NCBI GenBank assembly: GCA_035544635.1 | Contig: DATKDQ010000389.1 | Location: 1-11,758, forward strand | Reading direction: 5' to 3' | Length of the DNA: 11,758 nt | Origin: DATAFT01 sp035544635 | GTDB lineage: Bacteria; Acidobacteriota; Thermoanaerobaculia; Multivoradales; Multivoraceae | Shown: positions 6,459-11,758 of the stretch, piece after piece | How positions within the stretch are numbered: the stretch's first letter is position 1 | Layout of the letters: each line of letters opens with the position of its first letter | Made by a program: the position numbers and the translations under genes | Notes under the pieces: model-generated | Database searches by the model: none | What the model was told of the DNA's origin: nothing | What the model saw: only the letters and a program-made list of their open reading frames with translations

Positions 6459-7363
6459 TCGATCACCTGCGGCTCGCCGCGCTCGCGGCGAAGCGAGAGC
6501 ACGGCACCGGCGGCGCCGATCGAGGCGCCGGCGGCCAGCACCAGGATGAGCTCGCGCAGGCTCGCCGGCTGCGAGAAGAGAAGCGAAGCGACCAGCGAGC
6601 CCTCGCCCGCAAGCGCCCGGAACGCCAGCACCATGGCGGCGGCCGCGAGCAGCGCCCCGGCGAGCCCCTGGAACAGCCCCTCGAAGTAGAAGGGCCCGCG
6701 GATATAGAACTCGGTCGCTCCCACCAGGCGCATGATGGCGATCTCCTCGCGGTGCGCGTGCGCTATCAGGCGCAGAATACTCGACGTGGTGAGCGCCGCC
6801 GCCGCCACCAGGACCGCTCCGAGCGCGATCCCGCCGATGCGGACCAGCCGCACCGCCGCGGCGAGCTGATCGAGCCACTCCTGATCGGCGTCGACCATGA
6901 GCGCGGCGGGGTGCGCCCGCAGCCCCTCCACCCATGCTTCGAAGTGGCCGTCATCGACGATTCGCGCGGGGTCCACGGCCGCTTCGAGCGACGCCGGAAA
7001 GAGGTCACCCTCGCCCACTCGCGCCAGCTCGGCCAGACGCGGGAAGGTCGCCTCGAAGCGCCCGGCCGCTTCTTCCGTCGTCACCTCGACCACGTCGCGC
7101 ACCCACACCGGCGCTCCCAGGACGAAGCGCAGGTCCTCGATCTCGCCGCGGGGGGCGTCGAGCGGCAGGTAGACGACGACCGCCACTTCCTGGCGCCACC
7201 GGCCGATGATGCCCGAAAGGTTGCGGAACGTCACCAGGAACGCGCCACAGAGAAAGAGGCTGACTCCGATCGTGGCCACCGCGACCAGGCTCACCTTCCA
7301 GCTCCGCCACAGGCTCAGCCAGGCCTCCGAGGCGAAGTAGGCAAGCGCCTTCCAGAGCCTCAG
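6455..7363 (-). CDS. ftsX: Cell-division protein FtsX (ABC-transporter-like permease)
   Basis: FtsX is the membrane half of FtsEX. It transmits ATP-driven conformational change to periplasmic murein hydrolases at the division site. The protein is 302 residues with the standard topology: cytoplasmic N-terminus, helix at about 24-46, extracytoplasmic domain at about 47-171, then helices at about 172-197, 227-250 and 270-291. The family loop EEIAIMRLVGATEFYIRGPF lies between helices 2 and 3. Start: the only suitable codon at the conserved N-terminus (RLWKALAYFASEAWLSLWR) is CTG at 7363-7361. It overlaps the ftsE TGA (CTGA) and lies 5 nt after a perfect GGAGG. The next in-frame GTG falls at the edge of helix 1 and would remove the N-terminus. 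An apparently longer frame upstream is only the shadow of ftsE. Confidence 0.93.
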   Translation of the reverse strand: MRLWKALAYFASEAWLSLWRSWKVSLVAVATIGVSLFLCGAFLVTFRNLSGIIGRWRQEVAVVVYLPLDAPRGEIEDLRFVLGAPVWVRDVVEVTTEEAAGRFEATFPRLAELARVGEGDLFPASLEAAVDPARIVDDGHFEAWVEGLRAHPAALMVDADQEWLDQLAAAVRLVRIGGIALGAVLVAAAALTTSSILRLIAHAHREEIAIMRLVGATEFYIRGPFYFEGLFQGLAGALLAAAAMVLAFRALAGEGSLVASLLFSQPASLRELILVLAAGASIGAAGAVLSLRRERGEPQVID

Positions 7364-8094
7364 TGCGCCCTCCGGAAGTCGGCCCTGAACGGCAGCGGGG
7401 TGGGGCGTGGCATGGCGTGGGGACCGGCCGCGCGCTCGCCGTCGGCCACCAGCCGGCCGCGGTGCAGGAGCAGGACGCGCCCCCCGATGCTCTCGATGAT
7501 CGACCGGTCGTGGGTGGCAACGATCACCGTCGTCCCCTGCGCGTGGATCTCGCGCAGGAGCGCCAGGATCTCGGTCGAGAGCTCGGGGTCGAGGTTGCCG
7601 GTCGGCTCGTCGGCCAGGATGATCCGCGGGTCGCACACCAGGGCGCGAGCCAGCGTGACGCGCTGCTGCTCTCCGCCCGAGAGCTGTCGCGGATAGGCGT
7701 TGAGGCGGTGGGCGAGCCCGACGCGGCGCAGCGCGCGCTCGCACATCCGCTGCTGCTCCTCGCGCGACATGCCGAGGATGCGCGGCAGGTAGGTCACGTT
7801 CTCGAACACGGTCTTGCGCGGAATGAGACGGAAGCTCTGGAAGACGACGCCGATCGAGCGCCGAAGGTAAGGCACCTTGCGGCGCGGGAGCGACGTCATG
7901 TTGCGCCCGTTGACCAGGATCTGCCCGCTGTCGGGCAGCTCCTCGCGGTACACCAGTCTGAGCAGCGTCGTCTTGCCGGCGCCACTCGGGCCGGTGAGGA
8001 ACAGGAACTCACCCCGCCCGACGGTGAACGACACGTCGGCGAGGGCGACGGGGCCCGACCGGTACTTCTTCGAGACGTTCCAGAACTGGATCAA
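7360..8094 (-). CDS. ftsE: Cell-division ATP-binding protein FtsE
   Basis: This is the ABC ATPase partner of FtsX, 244 residues from a TTG at 8094. All the nucleotide-binding motifs are intact: Walker A GPSGAGKT (35-42), Q-loop Gln86 (VVFQSF), signature LSGGEQQR (138-145), Walker B IILADEPT with Asp162/Glu163, D-loop GNLDP, and the switch His195 (ATHDR). The N-terminus MIQFWNVSKKYRSGPVAL is a typical FtsE opening. No ATG or GTG lies in frame near it, so TTG is the likely start; the nearest purine run (GAGG) is 17 nt away, so initiation may rely on coupling to gatB, whose stop is 14 nt upstream. A Pro/Arg-rich tail (about 221-244) extends beyond the usual length of about 225 residues and carries the ftsX ribosome-binding site. 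Confidence 0.94.
   Translation of the reverse strand: MIQFWNVSKKYRSGPVALADVSFTVGRGEFLFLTGPSGAGKTTLLRLVYREELPDSGQILVNGRNMTSLPRRKVPYLRRSIGVVFQSFRLIPRKTVFENVTYLPRILGMSREEQQRMCERALRRVGLAHRLNAYPRQLSGGEQQRVTLARALVCDPRIILADEPTGNLDPELSTEILALLREIHAQGTTVIVATHDRSIIESIGGRVLLLHRGRLVADGERAAGPHAMPRPTPLPFRADFRRAH
7369..7373 (-). promoter_or_regulatory. Ribosome-binding site that fixes the CTG start of ftsX
   Basis: On the minus strand GGAGG lies 5 nt before CTG (7363-7361), inside the last codons of ftsE. Its strength and spacing, together with the CTGA stop/start overlap, make CTG the best start for ftsX. Confidence 0.7.
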
Positions 8095-8108
8095 TCTGGG
8101 GTGCTGAG

Positions 8109-9584
8109 CTACCTCGAGGAGGCAATCTCCTCGGGACGTTCCTGCATCCGGTCGAGCGCGCGCAGCAGGGACGCGCGCGCCTGGCGCGGATCCGCGCGGC
8201 CGCTCGAGCGCTTCATCACCTCGCCGACGAGGTAGCCGAGTGCCTTGGTCTTCCCCTCCAGATACTGCGCCACCGGCTCTGGATGCTCGCGCAGGACCGT
8301 TCCCACCCAATCCGCGATCTCGGAGGCGTCACGCACCTGTGCGAGGCCGAGCCGTACCATGGCCGCCTCGGGATTCTCGCCGCTGTCCCAGATCGCGGCC
8401 AGCACCTCCTTCGCGCCGCGACCGGACAGCGCGCCCTCGTCCACCAGGCTCACCAAGCGCGCCAGCCGCTCCGGCGCTAGGGCGGCGGCGACCTCTGCCC
8501 GGCGGGCCTTGAGCTCGCGGAGCACCTCGGTCATCACCCAGTTCGCGACCGCCTTCGGGTTCCCAGGATGATGCCTGACCGCCGCCTCGAAGTAAGCCGC
8601 GAGCTCGGGCGTCGACGTGAGGAGACGAGCGTCGTCGAGCGAGAGCCCGTACTCCGCCTGGAAGCGGGCGCGCCGCTCCCAGGGCAGCTCGGGGAGCGAA
8701 CGGACCAGGCTCTGGACCCGTTCGGCGCCGAGAACCAGCGGCGGCAGGTCGGGCTCCGGGAAGTACCGGTAGTCGTGAGCCTCCTCCTTGCCGCGCATCG
8801 GGCGAGTAACGCCGAGCGCGGCGTCGAAGGTGCGCGTCTCCTGGATCACGTCCTGACCGGACTCGAGCCGACCGATCTGACGCTCGATCTCGTACTCGAT
8901 CGACTTCGCGAGATTGCGGAAAGAGTTGAGATTCTTGACCTCGACCTTGGTCCCGAGCGCGCTCCGGCCGACCGGGCGCACCGAGACGTTGGCGTCGCAG
9001 CGCAGACTGCCCTCTTCCATGTTGCCGTCGCTGGTGCCGGTGTAGAGCAGCACCTGATGCAGGGTCTGCAGGTAGTCCTGTGCCTCCGCCGGGGAGTGGA
9101 GCTGCGGGGCGGAGACGATCTCGACCAGCGGCACTCCGCAGCGGTTGAGGTCGACCAGGCTCTGGCCGGGGAGCGCCCCGCCGCCGGGGGTCTCGTGCAG
9201 CAGCTTGCCGGCGTCCTCCTCGAGGTGAAGGCGGTGGATCGCGACCGTCTTCGCGTGCTGGCTGAGCGGCAGCGCCCCGCCCGAAGCGACCGGCTCGTCG
9301 TACTGCGAGATCTGGTAGCCCTTCGGAAGATCGGCGTAGAAGTAGTTCTTGCGGGCGAACCGCGAGTACGGGTTGACCTGGCAGCCGAGCGCGAGCGCGA
9401 GCCGCACGGCGAGGTCCACGGCTTCGCGGTTCAAGACCGGCAGGCTGCCGGGGTAGCCGGCGCAGACCGGACAGACCAGCGTGTTGGGCTCGGCGCCGAA
9501 GAGGTTGAGACACCGGCAGAAGATCTTTGTCCGCGTCTTGAGATGGACGTGGACCTCTAGACCGACCACCGCTTCATACTGCAT
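8109..9584 (-). CDS. gatB: Aspartyl/glutamyl-tRNA(Asn/Gln) amidotransferase subunit B
   Basis: GatB is the tRNA-binding kinase subunit of GatCAB, which converts misacylated Glu-tRNA(Gln) and/or Asp-tRNA(Asn) to the correct amide form in the cytoplasm. It has 491 residues. The sequence carries the family landmarks in order: MQYEAVVGLEVHVHL, the zinc cysteines (Cys23, 25, 38, 41), HLEEDAGK, LVDLNRCGVPLVEIVS, MEEGSLRCDANVSVRP, VEVKNLNSFRN, ETRTFD, EEAHDYRYFPEPDLPP, and a YqeY-like helical tail with GKTKALGYLVGEVMKRSSG. The start at 9584 gives the canonical MxYE opening; an in-frame ATG at 9605 adds seven residues. No Shine-Dalgarno is visible before either, and a TAAACT box sits 7 nt before 9584, so a leaderless mRNA is possible. 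gatC and gatA are not in the window. It leads the run gatB-ftsE-ftsX-caspase-like. Confidence 0.96.
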   Translation of the reverse strand: MQYEAVVGLEVHVHLKTRTKIFCRCLNLFGAEPNTLVCPVCAGYPGSLPVLNREAVDLAVRLALALGCQVNPYSRFARKNYFYADLPKGYQISQYDEPVASGGALPLSQHAKTVAIHRLHLEEDAGKLLHETPGGGALPGQSLVDLNRCGVPLVEIVSAPQLHSPAEAQDYLQTLHQVLLYTGTSDGNMEEGSLRCDANVSVRPVGRSALGTKVEVKNLNSFRNLAKSIEYEIERQIGRLESGQDVIQETRTFDAALGVTRPMRGKEEAHDYRYFPEPDLPPLVLGAERVQSLVRSLPELPWERRARFQAEYGLSLDDARLLTSTPELAAYFEAAVRHHPGNPKAVANWVMTEVLRELKARRAEVAAALAPERLARLVSLVDEGALSGRGAKEVLAAIWDSGENPEAAMVRLGLAQVRDASEIADWVGTVLREHPEPVAQYLEGKTKALGYLVGEVMKRSSGRADPRQARASLLRALDRMQERPEEIASSR

Positions 9585-9590
9585 CTGCGC

Positions 9591-9597
9591 TAGTTTA
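9591..9597. promoter_or_regulatory. Candidate shared divergent -10 elements for leaderless gatB and pgeF
   Basis: Plus strand: TAGTTT (9591-9596), 7 nt, then the pgeF ATG (9604). Minus strand: TAAACT (9597-9592), 7 nt, then the gatB ATG (9584). Both fit the TANNNT -10 box whose transcription start would fall on the A of the ATG. Neither ATG has a purine-rich Shine-Dalgarno. No convincing -35 is visible on either strand. This is the only AT-rich patch nearby. Confidence 0.45.
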
Positions 9598-9603
9598 CTC
9601 GAC

Positions 9604-10341
9604 ATGGCGGCACCCACTCGCGAGGCGGGGACGCCGGGCGGCGGCGACGGAACGACCTCGATCGCGCGGGAGCCGATCGCCCGCGCCGGCCACTGGTCGT
9701 GGCAAGCGAGCGCCGGCACAGCCCGCTGCCTCTTCTTCGGCAAGCCGGTCGAAGGCAGCGCCGAGCAGGATGTGCTGGCGGAGCTCGAACGCTCCGGTCT
9801 CGAGGTCGCGATCCTGCGGCAGACCCACTCCCGGCGCGTGCTCGAGGCGCGCCCAGGAGACTGCGGCGAGGGAGACGCCCTGGTCTCCGCGCATGCCGGG
9901 CTGGCGCTGCGCGTCGTCACCGCCGACTGCGTTCCCGTGCTGCTCGCCTCGGCGACCAGGATCGCGGCGGTGCACGCCGGCTGGCGCGGCCTCCGCGCCG
10001 GCATCGTCGGCGCCGCGGCGCGCCGGCTCGGCGCCGACGGAGCCTGCGCCGCGGTGATCGGGCCCGCGATCGGCGGCTGCTGCTACGAGGTCGGAGGCGA
10101 CGTCGCCGAGGAGGTTGCGGAGGAGGTCGGCAGCCGGTCGGTGATCCTGCGTCCCGGCGACGGCCCTCGGCCACACCTCGACCTCCGGCTCGCGGCACGG
10201 CTGGCGCTCGAGCAGGCCGGGGTGGAGGCGATCACGACGATCGAGGCCTGCACCCGCTGCGACTCGAGCCGCCTCTGGAGCTACCGCCGCGACGGCCGGG
10301 GCGCGGGACGCAACCTCGCGTTCGTCTGGCGAGAGCCGTGA
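9604..10341 (+). CDS. pgeF: Peptidoglycan editing factor PgeF (YfiH/YlmD, laccase-domain family)
   Basis: This family (formerly called polyphenol oxidase or DUF152) cleaves wrongly placed L-Ser from UDP-MurNAc precursors in E. coli, keeping peptidoglycan stems correct; some members act on purine nucleosides. The protein is 245 residues. Metal-site residues are visible: His75 in LRQTHSRRV, Cys109 in VTADCVPVLL and His124 in AAVHAGWRG. Also present are GEGDALVSA, GPAIGGCCYEV (153-163) and the C-terminal SYRRDGRGAGRNLAFVW. The N-terminal part is shortened: the usual FSTR-GGVS and SLNLG...GDD...NR segment is nearly absent between CLFFGKPVE and QTH. The codon after the QTH histidine is Ser where Gly is usual. 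The start at 9604 lacks a Shine-Dalgarno but has a TANNNT box 7 nt upstream; a later start would cut into the WSW/FFG strand. Confidence 0.92.
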   Translation: MAAPTREAGTPGGGDGTTSIAREPIARAGHWSWQASAGTARCLFFGKPVEGSAEQDVLAELERSGLEVAILRQTHSRRVLEARPGDCGEGDALVSAHAGLALRVVTADCVPVLLASATRIAAVHAGWRGLRAGIVGAAARRLGADGACAAVIGPAIGGCCYEVGGDVAEEVAEEVGSRSVILRPGDGPRPHLDLRLAARLALEQAGVEAITTIEACTRCDSSRLWSYRRDGRGAGRNLAFVWREP

Positions 10342-10415
10342 AGCCCCAACCGCCCCTCAGGTCCAAGGGGATGGCGCCCCACCGCCCGCCTACCGAGGCC
10401 AGGAGGCCGTCCGAG

Positions 10416-10739
10416 TTACTTGTTGCCGCGCCGGGTCCGGCTCTTGCGCGTCGGATCGATCCCGATCGAGCGCAGGAAGAGGAGGTCGTTACCGTCGATG
10501 CGGAAAACCGGAGCCGGTTTCCCGCTCCCCGGCTCCGTACCCGACTGCGTCGCTGCCGAACGCGAGGCTTCGGAGCGGCGCCGCTTGGCGGGTCCCCGCT
10601 TGCAATCGACCACGAGGTAGAGGGAGTACCCCGCCTTCTGCAGCTCCCGCAGGTTATCGTTGATCTCGGAGGAGTCGGAGATCGCCTCGATCAGCGCCTC
10701 ACCCAGGTCTTGGAGCAGTCGTTGCAGCTTCTCTTCCAG
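10416..10739 (-). CDS. Small conserved-looking protein with non-ATG start
   Basis: An open frame bounded by an upstream in-frame TAG encodes about 107 residues, but it has no ATG, GTG or TTG before the GTG at 10613, which would remove the ordered N-terminal half. Residues 2-33 form an amphipathic acidic helix (EEKLQRLLQDLGEALIEAIS), followed by a strand GYSLYLVVDC (about 37-46). Next is a basic, low-complexity middle, and then FRIDGNDLLFLRSIGIDP (79-96) with a basic end. GAGGA (10753-10749) lies 9 nt before CTG (10739) and 6 nt before ATC (10742), so CTG or ATC is the likely start. The helix-strand plus 'F.....D..FLRS..I' design reminds me of small hypothetical proteins of Acidobacteria; this is from memory, not a search. 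Its function is unknown. It converges on pgeF and diverges from the kinase. Confidence 0.65.
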   Translation of the reverse strand: MEEKLQRLLQDLGEALIEAISDSSEINDNLRELQKAGYSLYLVVDCKRGPAKRRRSEASRSAATQSGTEPGSGKPAPVFRIDGNDLLFLRSIGIDPTRKSRTRRGNK

Positions 10740-10825
10740 GATGCACCGTCCTCGGGTCGCGCGTAAGTCAGAACCGGCAGACTACGCGGGCCAGGCGGGC
10801 CTGTCAAATGGGCGAAGGCGGAATC

Positions 10826-10833
10826 GGAAGGGG
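10826..10833 (+). promoter_or_regulatory. Ribosome-binding site choosing start 10841 of the kinase gene
   Basis: GGAAGGGG lies 7 nt before ATG 10841. An in-frame ATG at 10808 would add 11 Gly-rich residues and has no such site, so 10841 is preferred. Confidence 0.6.
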
Positions 10834-10840
10834 CGATCTG

Positions 10841-11758
10841 ATGCGGTGGCTCGGGGCCGTGGGGCTCGGCGCGGCCGGGCCGGAGTGCTCGGTCGAGTGG
10901 CTCTCGGGCGACGTCTCACCGCGGCGTTACTATCGCGTTCGCTCCGGCGACGACAGCGCGATCGTCGCCTTCTATCCTCCCGAGCTGCGTCCGGTCGGTC
11001 GTCGCTTCCAGCGCACGAGCGAGCTCCTGGCGGCGGCCGGCGTGCGCGTGCCCGCCATCCGGCGCTTCGACGAGGACGCCGGGTTGATGATGCTCGAAGA
11101 CCTCGGGACCGAGACGCTCTTCGACTGGCGAGGCCGTCCCTGGGACGCGCTCTCGCCGTCGCTCGAGGCGGCGCTCGCCGCCGCGCGGCGGGTGGCGCGG
11201 ATCGACGTCGGCGCCCTTGCCGAGCTCCTGCCGCCGCTCGACGCTGTTGGGCTCGAGCGCGAGCTGGGAGTGACCTGGGACGTCTTCCTGGTGCCGCAGG
11301 GCCTCACTGGCGACGAGACCCTCCGCCGGCGGCTGCGCGCGCGGCTCGAGGTCTTGTGCGCCGAGCTCGAGGCGGAAGGCCTCGTCCCCTGTCACCGTGA
11401 TTTCATGGCGCGCAACCTGGTGCCCGTTCCCGCGACCGGTGAGATCGCAGTGCTCGATCACCAGGATCTGCGCCTCGGCCCGCGCTCCTACGACGTCGCG
11501 TCGCTGTTCAACGACAGCCTCTTCCCGCCGGAGCGCGTGGTCCGCGAGCTCGCAGGTGACGAGATCTGGCGCAGCGCCGGGTACCACCGCGCGGTGGTCC
11601 AGCGCACGCTCAAGATCGTCGGCACCTTCGTCTCGTTCGCCCGGCGCGGCGAGCCACGCTATCTGCCGATGGTTCCGATGTCGCTCGCGCGCTGCCTCGA
11701 GAGTCTGGCCGCCCTGCCCGACGACGGGGGCCTCGCCTCCGACCTGCGGCGGACCTGG
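10841..11758 (+). CDS. AmgK-like aminoglycoside-phosphotransferase-fold sugar kinase, 3'-truncated
   Basis: The frame is open to the window edge (306 codons, no stop). It has the kinase fold of COG3178: an N-lobe with GDVSPRRYYRVR, where family members have D-A-S-x-R-x-Y, then VAFYPPE, AAAGVRVPAIRRFDEDAG and the hinge MMLEDLGTETL. The C-lobe has catalytic loop HRDFMARN (His185, Asp187, Asn192), metal-binding LDHQD (Asp206) and LGPRSYDVASLFNDS. The best-known members are AmgK, the anomeric kinases that phosphorylate MurNAc/GlcNAc at C1 in cell-wall recycling, usually next to murU. Whether this protein uses MurNAc cannot be read from the sequence, so no symbol is given. It diverges from the small gene at 10739 across a gap of about 100 bp that must hold both promoters. 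Confidence 0.8.
   Translation, partial: MRWLGAVGLGAAGPECSVEWLSGDVSPRRYYRVRSGDDSAIVAFYPPELRPVGRRFQRTSELLAAAGVRVPAIRRFDEDAGLMMLEDLGTETLFDWRGRPWDALSPSLEAALAAARRVARIDVGALAELLPPLDAVGLERELGVTWDVFLVPQGLTGDETLRRRLRARLEVLCAELEAEGLVPCHRDFMARNLVPVPATGEIAVLDHQDLRLGPRSYDVASLFNDSLFPPERVVRELAGDEIWRSAGYHRAVVQRTLKIVGTFVSFARRGEPRYLPMVPMSLARCLESLAALPDDGGLASDLRRTW

Noticed and set aside
6459..6935. N-terminal extension of the caspase-like open frame into ftsX
   Set aside because: The extra 159 codons are an out-of-frame reading of ftsX with no hydrophobic or domain pattern. The TTG at the stop/start overlap gives a sensible signal peptide.
8568..9560. Plus-strand frame opposite gatB, and similarly 7363-8235 opposite ftsE
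   Set aside because: Both lie antisense to strongly conserved genes with every family motif intact. No independent start signal or domain is visible.
10353..10370. CCCCT/AGGGG hairpin in the pgeF-small gene convergent gap
   Set aside because: A 5-bp stem with an 8-nt loop and no T-run is too weak to call a terminator.
10660..11400. Plus-strand frame of 246 codons overlapping the kinase start
   Set aside because: It is out of frame with the kinase, which carries intact HRDxxxxN and DxxD motifs; the alternative product is Arg-rich with no domain.

Overview
This is a high-GC window (about two-thirds G+C by eye) of ordinary chromosomal character from a diderm (Gram-negative-type) bacterium. The evidence for a diderm is an ExbD-ExbD-TonB energy-transduction cluster, a secreted beta-barrel with an OmpA-like tail, and several Sec-type signal peptides. 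The paired exbD genes next to tonB, the use of GatB, and the high GC fit an Acidobacteriota-like lineage (Thermoanaerobaculia-type) or another deep-branching soil or sediment phylum. That placement is inference. No tRNA, rRNA, CRISPR array, transposase, integrase or phage gene is visible. No stretch over about 300 bases lacks a gene.

Layout. Positions 2-1431 (+) hold a 5'-truncated exbD, a second exbD and tonB in one tight operon. Positions 1432-1616 hold a small hairpin and a good sigma-54-type -24/-12 element placed 40 nt before a periplasmic TPR/coiled-coil gene (1617-2792, +). After a 12-bp GC hairpin comes an exported beta-barrel protein with a proline-rich hinge, an InlB-type beta repeat and a degenerate, cysteine-rich OmpA-like C-terminus (3021-4658, +). 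Positions 4659-4778 separate convergent genes and hold a strong terminator-like hairpin and two 51-bp-spaced copies of a palindromic repeat. The minus strand then carries, in transcription order, gatB (9584-8109), ftsE (8094-7360), ftsX (7363-6455) and an unrecognised exported protein (6458-4779). The last protein shows a caspase-clan His...Cys pattern and C-terminal HEAT-like helices. ftsE/ftsX and ftsX/caspase-like overlap by 4 nt, and the last three genes of this run appear to start at TTG, CTG and TTG. pgeF (9604-10341, +) diverges from gatB across a 19-bp gap in which both genes have a TANNNT box exactly 7 nt before their ATG. A small minus-strand gene with a non-ATG start (10739-10416) and an AmgK-like sugar kinase that runs off the window (10841 onward, +) close the region.

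How the genes fit together. The left part powers and supports outer-membrane transport. The right part is biased towards peptidoglycan: FtsEX controls murein hydrolases during division, PgeF edits muropeptide precursors, and AmgK-type kinases recycle cell-wall sugars. The exported caspase-like protein, translationally coupled to ftsX where other bacteria often have a murein hydrolase or hydrolase activator, is the best candidate here for an undescribed function.
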